Below are positions 1 to 5,650 of a stretch of DNA of 9,961 bases, piece by piece. Below the pieces are notes generated by a model that saw only the letters and a list, made by a program, of their open reading frames with translations, was not told the DNA's origin and searched no databases. The translations under genes and the position numbers were made by a program. This stretch comes from Candidatus Acetothermia bacterium (lineage in GTDB: Bacteria > Bipolaricaulota > Bipolaricaulia > RBG-16-55-9 > DRXL01), in the NCBI GenBank assembly GCA_028275205.1, contig JAPWVB010000042.1, positions 1-9,961 of the forward strand. The letters run 5' to 3'. Position 1 is the stretch's first letter; each line of letters opens with the position of its first letter.

Positions 1-293
1 CATATCCCCGCCGCGATGATCCCTGCGCTCGCTCCTAGCGGAAGCGTGATCGTATAGACCACAACCTGCATCGCGGCAAAGCCCAAGCCTTGACAGAGCT
101 CAGGGTTGGGAGCCTCACGACAGAAAGTCGTCACATAGACGAGCTCGACGGTCGGCCCTCCAAGAAAGCCCCCTAGCAGCCCAAATGTGAACTCTTCCAT
201 GAAGAAATCACTTGGCCGAGCCTGCCCCCATACATCCCCTGCGCCCCAGAACACCCCTAGCACCACGCACGCCACGAGAAAGAATCTCTTCAT
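1..293 (-). CDS. Unknown exported/membrane protein, N-terminal part only
   Basis: The frame is open from an ATG at 293 to the left edge, giving 97 codons of a gene whose C-terminus is outside the window. The product begins MKRFFLVACVVLGVF, a typical signal peptide or first membrane segment (basic n-region, then about 15 hydrophobic residues), with a possible cleavage site near GQA (residues 24-26). After it come a glycine-rich hydrophobic stretch (about residues 38-55, GLLGGFLGG) and a second hydrophobic stretch (about residues 70-97). Two cysteines lie between them. I do not recognise the family. The start is chosen because a TTGACA/TACAAC promoter lies just upstream, leaving a leader of only about 4 nt, and there is no Shine-Dalgarno. 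Function is unknown; a small integral membrane or envelope protein is the safest reading. Confidence 0.6.
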   Translation of the reverse strand, partial: MKRFFLVACVVLGVFWGAGDVWGQARPSDFFMEEFTFGLLGGFLGGPTVELVYVTTFCREAPNPELCQGLGFAAMQVVVYTITLPLGASAGIIAAGI

Positions 294-303
294 AGACACT
301 GTA

Positions 304-333
304 GTTGTACCACCAACGAGCGCATCTTGTCAA
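304..333 (-). promoter_or_regulatory. Sigma-70-type promoter of the leftward unknown gene
   Basis: Read on the minus strand, TTGACA lies at 328-333 and TACAAC at 304-309, with an 18-bp spacer. The predicted transcription start near 297 is about 4 nt before the ATG at 293. The -35 box overlaps by five bases the -35 box of the rightward promoter. Confidence 0.55.
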
Positions 334-355
334 ATACTCTGGGCTTCGTTATACT
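327..355 (+). promoter_or_regulatory. Sigma-70-type promoter of the metallopeptidase gene, leaderless
   Basis: TTGTCA at 327-332 and TATACT at 350-355 are separated by exactly 17 bp. The expected transcription start (about 361-363) coincides with the GTG at 362, so the mRNA is predicted to be leaderless. This promoter also argues against translation from the upstream in-frame ATG at 305, which would lie before the transcript begins. Confidence 0.65.
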
Positions 356-361
356 GCGAGC

Positions 362-721
362 GTGGATCGCGCAGCGTTTGAGAAGCTCGTCTGGCAAGCC
401 GTGGAGAGCTTGCCACGATTCTTTAAAGAGCGCCTCCAGAACGTCATGATCGTCATCGAAGACGAACCCGATCCCCCTGATGGTTCTCTCTTAGGGCTCT
501 ATCAGGGTGTTCCGTTGACCGAGCGCTCCGTCTTCTCTGACCATATCGAGCCCGATATCATCTATATCTTTCAGAAGAACATCGAAGCCATTGCCCACAA
601 CGATCCCCAAGAGATTTGCCGCCAGGTGCGCATCACGGTCATGCACGAAATCGGGCACTACTTTGGCCTCGACGAAGAGCAATTAGCCGCCCTCGAGGAT
701 GAGCCTCCCGCTCAGCTATAG
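362..721 (+). CDS. Small zincin-like metallopeptidase family protein (PF06262 type)
   Basis: A 119-residue protein, close to the usual size of the short bacterial zincin-like family PF06262 (DUF1025). Near the C-terminus (residues 95-106) is HEIGHYFGLDEE, matching the HExxHxxGxxD pattern in which H95 and H99 would bind zinc and E96 act as general base. The family-typical GLYQG.PLTERS stretch follows an acidic EDEPDPPDG segment in the first half, and PDIIYIF precedes the motif. No signal peptide is seen, so it is probably cytosolic. The family's physiological substrate is not established. I chose the GTG at 362 over the ATG at 305 because a near-consensus promoter places the transcript start at 362 and the family similarity begins there. 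Its 3' end overlaps the convergent PIG-L gene by 83 bp. Confidence 0.85.
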   Translation: MDRAAFEKLVWQAVESLPRFFKERLQNVMIVIEDEPDPPDGSLLGLYQGVPLTERSVFSDHIEPDIIYIFQKNIEAIAHNDPQEICRQVRITVMHEIGHYFGLDEEQLAALEDEPPAQL

Positions 722-1499
722 CGGGCTGGAGGTCGAAGAGCTCGTTGCGCCGCACGTAGCTCAATAAGTGATCTTCGATATATTGCGTTTGGGTGCGATA
801 GCATCGGATCGCTTGGTATTTGCGTTCGATCTGATGAGGGCGCAGCTCGTGCACGAGCCAGTGAGTATGATCTCTCAGGGAGCGCGGGGGCACCAAGGGC
901 TTGTCAAAGTATCTCCCCAGAGGGAGCAGCCATGCCCCATAGTGAATGAGATAGTGCCGCAGCTGAGGAGCAAGCCCGAGCTTGCGCAACACCGTATGCA
1001 CGAAGAGATAGACCGCATGGTGATCACCGTGGCGATCCCGCGGATGGGGAAGATAGATGAGTTGAGGACGTTCGTCAGTGAAGATCTCCGCAAGATCTGT
1101 CAGCAGGGCTTCGCGAGTGTAGGGGGCTCCGGGCCGATAGGCCCACTCATAGGGGACAGCGCAAACTTTCGTGTAGCGTGATCTATAAGGGCTTGCAGAG
1201 AGATGCGCCAACCCCCGATCGGGATACCCCAAAGCGATGACGCGCTTCTCGTGAACCCCAAGGATTCGTAACGCATCGAGAGACTCGCGATAGCGCCGCT
1301 CCCCCAACCGCAAGAAGTGCCGAGGGGGCAGGAGCAGCCCGCGGCGCTGCCCGTCCCCACACGTCACCAGAAGCACTTTGACGACGTGCCCCTTGCGCAG
1401 ATGCTCTTGGATGACTCCCCCTGTCGCCAGCGCTTCATCGTCGGGATGGGGAGCGATCACCAAGACGCGCGGAGCACGCTTCTTAGAGGACAGCGACAT
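639..1499 (-). CDS. PIG-L/LmbE-family zinc-dependent N-deacetylase
   Basis: A 286-residue protein of the PIG-L/LmbE family (PF02585), whose known members remove N-acetyl groups from N-acetylglucosaminyl conjugates (for example MshB, BshB and PIG-L). The sequence shows a Rossmann-like start (VLVIAPHPDDEALATGG) with the HPDDE motif at residues 18-22, and HPRDRHGDH at 152-160, supplying the expected zinc ligands H18, D21 and H157. The substrate cannot be told from sequence; bacillithiol- or sugar-type conjugates are possibilities. The ATG at 1499 lies inside the 3' end of lon (17-bp overlap), so translation is probably coupled and both share the lon promoter. The last ~27 residues (basic, rich in A and R) are antisense to the zinc-site coding region of the convergent metallopeptidase gene, which is unusual and leaves the true C-terminus less certain than the core. 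Confidence 0.85.
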   Translation of the reverse strand: MSLSSKKRAPRVLVIAPHPDDEALATGGVIQEHLRKGHVVKVLLVTCGDGQRRGLLLPPRHFLRLGERRYRESLDALRILGVHEKRVIALGYPDRGLAHLSASPYRSRYTKVCAVPYEWAYRPGAPYTREALLTDLAEIFTDERPQLIYLPHPRDRHGDHHAVYLFVHTVLRKLGLAPQLRHYLIHYGAWLLPLGRYFDKPLVPPRSLRDHTHWLVHELRPHQIERKYQAIRCYRTQTQYIEDHLLSYVRRNELFDLQPAIAEREAHPRGRLIALRRGQSSARFRA

Positions 1500-3861
1500 G
1501 GCGTGGCAAGGCGATCTCTAAGACTTGGGAGATCTCTTCGACGAACTCAAAGCGCAGCGCTTCCTTGACGTTCTGCGGCAGCTCTTCTAAGTCTTTCTCG
1601 TTGCGCTTAGGCAAGATTACCGTCTTGATGCCCGCGCGATGGGCCGCTAAGACCTTCTCGCGAATCCCTCCCACGGGGAGGACCTTGCCGCGCAACGTGA
1701 TCTCGCCGGTCATCGCCAGATCGGGCTGAATCGGGGTATCTGTCAGCAGCGAAGCTAATGCCGTCACGATCGTCACCCCGGCCGAGGGTCCGTCTTTGGG
1801 GATCGCCCCTTCAGGCACGTGGATGTGTATATCGTAATGGGAGAAGAAATCTGGATCGATCCTAAACTGCTCGGCGTTGGCGCGGATGTAGCTGAGGGCC
1901 GCTTGGGCGGATTCGCGCATCACTTCCCCAAGCTGCCCCGTGAGCTTCAGCTCGCCCTTGCCCTTCATCTTCGTCGCCTCGATGAAGACGATATCGCCCC
2001 CAACTTGGGTGACGACCAGCCCAATGGCCACACCCGATTTGGTGAGGCGCTCGGAGACCTCGGAGAAGTAGCGCGGCGGTCCCAAGAGCTTGCTCAGATC
2101 TTGAGCTTTGATAAAGCGCTTTGAGCGATCTTTCTTCTCCGCAACCGCTACAGCGATCTTGCGGCAGACGGCGCCGATCTCCCGTTCGAGATTGCGCACC
2201 CCGGCTTCGTGCGTATAGTCTCGAATGATCTGGCGCAGCGCCTCATCGCTGAACTCCACTTGATGAGCGCGCAAGCCGTGCGCCTTGATCTGCTTTGGGA
2301 TGAGATATCTCTGCGCAATCTGCACTTTTTCATCTTCAGAATAGCCGGGAAGCTCCAGCACCTCCATGCGGTCGAGCAGCGGCGCGGGGATTGTGTAGAG
2401 CACGTTCGCTGTCGTAATGAAGAGCACGCGCGACAGATCAAACGGGACATCTAAATAGTGATCAGTGAAGTTGCTGTTCTGTTCAGGGTCGAGGACTTCC
2501 AAGAGGGCTGCCGCGGGGTCGCCGCGGAAGTCACTGCTCATCTTATCGATCTCATCGAGCATGAAGACGGGGTTCTTCGAGCCCGCCCTTCGCAGCCCTT
2601 GGATAATGCGCCCAGGCAGCGCTCCTACGTAAGTGCGCCGGTGCCCGCGGATCTCGGCCTCGTCGCGCACACCCCCAAGCGAGATGCGCACGAACTTCCT
2701 CCCCAACGCCCGGGCGATCGAGCGCCCCAGCGACGTCTTGCCCACCCCCGGCGGCCCCACCAGACAGAGAATTGGGCCTTTCATATCTTTCTTGAGCTTG
2801 AGGACTGCTAAGTACTCCAAGACGCGCTCTTTCACTTTCTCCAAGTCATAGTGATCTTCGTCGAGGATCTGGCGGGCCCGCGTGATGTCCAACATATCTT
2901 TCGTAGTCTTCGACCACGGCAGCGCGATCAGCCAGTCCAAATACGTACGCGAGACCGTGTATTCGGCTGAGCTGGGGTGCATCTGCGCGAGGCGCTCCAG
3001 CTCCCGGAGAGCTTCTTTCTCGACATCCTTGGGCATCTTGGCACGCTTGATCTTAAGGCGCAATTCCTCGATCTCCGGGCCCTCTTCCTCGCCGAGCTCT
3101 TTCTTAATCGCTTCGAGCTGCTCGCGCAGGATGCGCTCTCGGGTAGACCGCCCGATCTCTTCTTGGACGCGGGTGTGGATGCGCGAGCCGACTTCTAAGA
3201 TCTCATTCTCCTCCTCAAGCAAGCGCAAGACGAGCGTGAGGCGCTCCTTAACGTTGAGGGTTTCTAGTACTTGTTGCTTGGCCTCGGCTTCAATATCAAG
3301 ATTCGCCGCGATGAAGTCAGCCAACTGCCCTGGATCGGTCAGGCTTGAAGCCATGGTGTGGATCTCCATCTGAGGGTTGGGCAAGAGGGAGAGCATCTTC
3401 TGGAAGAGCGCGGTCACTTGCTTGCTGAGCGCCTCCGTCTCGATGTCTTTCTCCACAATAGATTCTAAAGGCTTAATCTTCGCCATCAGATAGGGGGTCT
3501 CATGAGTAAACATCTCGATGGCGAAGCGGCTGAGCCCCTGGACCCAGATCAGGAGGGCATTGTTGGGCGTCTTGGTTACGCGGGCGATCCGACAGATCGT
3601 GCCAACTTGATAGACATCGCTGGGAGAAGGATGCTCAATATTAGGATCACGCTGAGTCAAGACCCCGATAATCTTCGTACTGGCCAACGCATCCTCGATC
3701 AATTTGATGGAGCTTTCGCGCCCTACGGCCAGGGGCAAGACAGAGTGCGGGAAGACGACAGTATTCTTCAGCGGCAATATCGCGATGATCTCAGGAAAGT
3801 TCGCCTTCTCCGCCAACTCAAACCCTGTCGCGCTCAGTATGGGAGAATCCACGAAGGGCAC
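1483..3861 (-). CDS. lon: ATP-dependent Lon protease
   Basis: A full-length bacterial Lon (LonA type, 792 residues), a cytosolic ring-shaped ATPase-protease that degrades misfolded and regulatory proteins. Domains in order: an N-terminal substrate-recognition domain (about 27-210, beginning ILPLKNTVVFPH), a charged coiled-coil segment (about 210-300), an AAA+ module with Walker A GPPGVGKT (369-376), Walker B VFMLDEID (432-439), TTAN sensor 1 (483-486) and GVRNLER sensor 2 (554-560), and the C-terminal protease domain with KDGPSAG (S693) and GGIREK (K736). The 43-residue spacing of this Ser-Lys dyad equals that of E. coli Lon. The GTG at 3861 is taken as start; the GTG at 3852 is an alternative, and an AAGG stands only 3 nt before the first. 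A strong promoter sits upstream, and the PIG-L gene overlaps the 3' end. No heat-shock operator (CIRCE) is visible in the leader. Confidence 0.97.
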   Translation of the reverse strand: MPFVDSPILSATGFELAEKANFPEIIAILPLKNTVVFPHSVLPLAVGRESSIKLIEDALASTKIIGVLTQRDPNIEHPSPSDVYQVGTICRIARVTKTPNNALLIWVQGLSRFAIEMFTHETPYLMAKIKPLESIVEKDIETEALSKQVTALFQKMLSLLPNPQMEIHTMASSLTDPGQLADFIAANLDIEAEAKQQVLETLNVKERLTLVLRLLEEENEILEVGSRIHTRVQEEIGRSTRERILREQLEAIKKELGEEEGPEIEELRLKIKRAKMPKDVEKEALRELERLAQMHPSSAEYTVSRTYLDWLIALPWSKTTKDMLDITRARQILDEDHYDLEKVKERVLEYLAVLKLKKDMKGPILCLVGPPGVGKTSLGRSIARALGRKFVRISLGGVRDEAEIRGHRRTYVGALPGRIIQGLRRAGSKNPVFMLDEIDKMSSDFRGDPAAALLEVLDPEQNSNFTDHYLDVPFDLSRVLFITTANVLYTIPAPLLDRMEVLELPGYSEDEKVQIAQRYLIPKQIKAHGLRAHQVEFSDEALRQIIRDYTHEAGVRNLEREIGAVCRKIAVAVAEKKDRSKRFIKAQDLSKLLGPPRYFSEVSERLTKSGVAIGLVVTQVGGDIVFIEATKMKGKGELKLTGQLGEVMRESAQAALSYIRANAEQFRIDPDFFSHYDIHIHVPEGAIPKDGPSAGVTIVTALASLLTDTPIQPDLAMTGEITLRGKVLPVGGIREKVLAAHRAGIKTVILPKRNEKDLEELPQNVKEALRFEFVEEISQVLEIALPRHVAVL

Positions 3862-3884
3862 CTACCTTTCTGAGTCACAGAGAG

Positions 3885-3913
3885 ATTGTACTTTCAGCGT
3901 GAGGCCCTGTCAA
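3885..3913 (-). promoter_or_regulatory. lon promoter, consensus sigma-70 type
   Basis: On the minus strand, TTGACA (3908-3913) and TACAAT (3885-3890) are separated by exactly 17 bp, a near-perfect housekeeping promoter. The predicted start near 3878 gives a leader of about 17 nt before the GTG at 3861. Confidence 0.75.
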
Positions 3914-3921
3914 GAGATCCC

Positions 3922-3950
3922 TTGCCAAGAGCGCCCCAACCCAGTATAAA
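3922..3950 (+). promoter_or_regulatory. Promoter of the DUF599 gene
   Basis: TTGCCA (3922-3927) and TATAAA (3945-3950) have a 17-bp spacer. The predicted start near 3957 is about 6 nt before the ATG at 3963. It is arranged back to back with the lon promoter, with 8 bp between the two -35 boxes. Confidence 0.6.
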
Positions 3951-3962
3951 AGAGTGATCGTT

Positions 3963-4601
3963 ATGCAAACGCTCTCCACAGAGACGATCGTCGCCCTGCT
4001 CACGTTCTTTGGGTGCTTTTACGGCTATCACTTTGTCTATTTTTATCTCTCGCGCCGGCATGCGCACGCCACGCGCAAGGGCCGCATGCGCCAGGCCGTC
4101 GCCGGCGCTCTCATGCACGCTATCGAGCAGGATGATCACTTGCTCGTCGTGCACCAGCTGCGCAATATCATTATGTCTGTGACGTTTCTCGCCTCGGCGA
4201 GCGTGCTGCTGTTGAGCTTCATTATCAGCTTCAGCGGCGTCTGGGAGACGATCATCGAATTGCCACAACTGCCAAGCCGCGGGCTGCGCCCTCAAGATTA
4301 TCCCATCTGGACGATTATCTTTACGCTGGCCGTCTCGTTCTTCAGCTTTCTCGTGGCGCTGCGCTATTTCAATCTCTTATCGGTGCTGATCAGCGCCCCT
4401 GCCAATGCCCTCCAGGAGATGGAGGGCACCGAGCCCTCGAAATATTTAACAGATCTGTTCATGCGTGGCAGCGACAGCTATACTCTCGGCCGTCGGGGGT
4501 TCATCTACAGCGTCGTGGCGTCCGTGTGGTTCTTCAACGTCTGGGTCTTTATCGCCGTGACGGTGCTCGTCACCGTGTGGGTGGCGATCTTCGATCGCTA
4601 G
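3963..4601 (+). CDS. DUF599 family integral membrane protein
   Basis: A 212-residue protein with about four hydrophobic segments: near residues 6-25 (IVALLTFFGCFYGYHFVYFY), 67-90 (NIIMSVTFLASASVLLLSF), 112-135 (IWTIIFTLAVSFFSFLVAL) and 185-210 (the C-terminal VVASVWFFNVWVFIAVTVLV). The HQLRNIIMSVTFLAS stretch, the RYFN.LSVLISAP stretch and the GRRGF near the last segment resemble the DUF599 family (PF04654), membrane proteins with no assigned function. The ATG at 3963 is preferred over the GTG at 3954, because the -10 box ends at 3950 and transcription should start after 3954. No Shine-Dalgarno is present. It diverges from lon; its 3' end overlaps the convergent thiQ gene by 32 bp. No transporter or enzyme motif is seen. 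Confidence 0.75.
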   Translation: MQTLSTETIVALLTFFGCFYGYHFVYFYLSRRHAHATRKGRMRQAVAGALMHAIEQDDHLLVVHQLRNIIMSVTFLASASVLLLSFIISFSGVWETIIELPQLPSRGLRPQDYPIWTIIFTLAVSFFSFLVALRYFNLLSVLISAPANALQEMEGTEPSKYLTDLFMRGSDSYTLGRRGFIYSVVASVWFFNVWVFIAVTVLVTVWVAIFDR

Positions 4602-5649
4602 GGAGGATATAGCAATCTGAGGTATTAATCCCTAGATGCACTACATCGCCCTCGTGGAGGGCTTGATCGAGAGAGCGCGCTTTCACTATGAGAGCAGTGC
4701 CGCTCACATCGACGTGAAGCCAAACGGCATCCCCAGCGAACTCCATCGCGATGATCTTCCCCGCTAGTATATGATCTGCAGATTGATTGAGGCGAATCCG
4801 CTCAGGTCGGACGAGCACGTGCTTGGCATCTGCGCCCACGAGCTCCCCGGGGAGAATATTCCCCCGCCCAATGAAGCGCGCCACAAACTCTGTCGCTGGA
4901 GCGTTATAGACTTCTTGGGGCGTCCCGATCTGCTCCAGATGGGCGATGCTCATGACCGCGACGCGATCCGCGACAGCGAGGGCTTCTTCTTGATCGTGGG
5001 TGACGTAGAGAGTCGTGATCGTAAGAGCTCTTTGGATTCTTTTGATCTCGAGGCGCAGGCGCTCGCGTAGCTTCGCGTCCAGTGCGCTGAGGGGTTCGTC
5101 CAACAAGAGCACTTTTGGATTGGGGGCGAGCGCTCGAGCGAGCGCCACCCGCTGCTGCTGCCCCGCGGACAGCTCCGAGGGCATTCGGTCCTCTAGCCCC
5201 GCAAGCCCCACAAGCTCCAACAGCTCGCGCACCCGCCAGGCTTCGCCTGGACCGGACACCGTGCCGCCTTTGGCGGCACGACAAACAGTCCAGACGAAGT
5301 CTGGTCCCCCTTCCCGCTCCGGGAAGGGGGCCAGGGGGGTAGGTCGAAATTTCAGCCCATAGGCGACGTTCTGAAAGACCGTCATATGGGGGAAGAGCGC
5401 GTAATTCTGAAATACTAAGCCGACCCCGCGCCGCTCCGGCGGCACCCCAAGCATGCTCCGTCCGTCAAAGAGAATATCTCCAGAATCCGGAGCATCAAAG
5501 CCCGCGATCAATCGCAGGAGTGTGGTCTTGCCGCACCCGCTGGGCCCCACGAGAGCAACTAACTCCCCGTCGCTCACGTCCAGCGAGACGTTTTCGAGGG
5601 CAATCGTCGTGCCAAAGCGCTTGGTGACATCTTTGACCGTGACGCGCAT
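4570..5649 (-). CDS. thiQ: Thiamine ABC transporter ATPase (ThiQ role) with in-frame palindromic insertion
   Basis: A 359-residue ATPase that should energise the ThiB-ThiP importer at the inner face of the membrane. Motifs: Walker A GPSGCGKT (35-42), Q-loop Q81, signature LSAGQQQR (160-167, alanine where glycine is usual), Walker B VLLLDEP (180-186), D-loop SALD and switch H218. Unlike the short enterobacterial ThiQ (about 230 aa), it carries a C-terminal TOBE-like region (about 260-350, with VLVRPERIRL at 278-287), as in PotA/FbpC/MalK-type subunits. The thiamine role is inferred from its operon behind a TPP riboswitch with thiB and thiP; the ATG is 1 nt from the thiP stop. Residues 103-138 are encoded by nested palindromes and have no counterpart in the family, where a linker of roughly 10 residues is normal. 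The frame stays open through them and all catalytic motifs are intact, so the protein is probably functional. Confidence 0.85.
   Translation of the reverse strand: MRVTVKDVTKRFGTTIALENVSLDVSDGELVALVGPSGCGKTTLLRLIAGFDAPDSGDILFDGRSMLGVPPERRGVGLVFQNYALFPHMTVFQNVAYGLKFRPTPLAPFPEREGGPDFVWTVCRAAKGGTVSGPGEAWRVRELLELVGLAGLEDRMPSELSAGQQQRVALARALAPNPKVLLLDEPLSALDAKLRERLRLEIKRIQRALTITTLYVTHDQEEALAVADRVAVMSIAHLEQIGTPQEVYNAPATEFVARFIGRGNILPGELVGADAKHVLVRPERIRLNQSADHILAGKIIAMEFAGDAVWLHVDVSGTALIVKARSLDQALHEGDVVHLGINTSDCYILPSDRRSPPTR
5236..5304. repeat. 69-bp symmetric triple-hairpin palindromic element inside thiQ
   Basis: Plus-strand structure: an outer hairpin CCAGGC-TTC-GCCTGG (5236-5250), a central hairpin with a 9-bp stem CGTGCCGCC and TTT loop (5260-5280), and another outer hairpin CCAGAC-GAA-GTCTGG (5290-5304). 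The two outer hairpins are inverted copies: 15 of 17 bases match between 5236-5252 and the reverse complement of 5288-5304. Both lie 7 nt from the central stem, so the whole is symmetric about position 5270. The two differences, G to A and C to T, pair with each other within the hairpin, so the stem is kept. All of it is translated in thiQ. A mobile or amplified palindromic repeat is inferred; no second copy exists in this window. Confidence 0.75.
5306..5343. repeat. G/C-run hairpin flanking the palindromic element
   Basis: Plus strand: CCCCCTTCCCG (5306-5316), loop CTC, CGGGAAGGGGG (5320-5330), an 11-bp perfect stem, followed by CCAGGGGGGTAGG to 5343. It directly abuts the triple-hairpin element (1 nt between) and together they make a 108-bp block, exactly 36 codons, within thiQ. 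The coded peptide is proline-rich with charged residues (PTPLAPFPEREGG), unlike the rest of the protein. It resembles dispersed REP-like palindromes in general form; family membership was not tested. Confidence 0.65.
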
Positions 5650-5650
5650 A

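Noticed and set aside
305..361. An N-terminal extension of the metallopeptidase from the ATG at 305
   Set aside because: It lies across and upstream of a near-consensus promoter whose transcript would begin at about 362, and it adds no family similarity.
2882..3373. A 163-codon Ser/Arg-rich plus-strand frame opposite lon
   Set aside because: It is a shadow of lon codon usage; no start signal or domain.
4406..4428. An 8-bp inverted repeat (TGCCCTCC / GGAGGGCA, 7-nt loop) in the DUF599 gene
   Set aside because: It is a single hairpin within coding sequence, with no U-run and no repeat elsewhere in the window; chance or codon use explains it.
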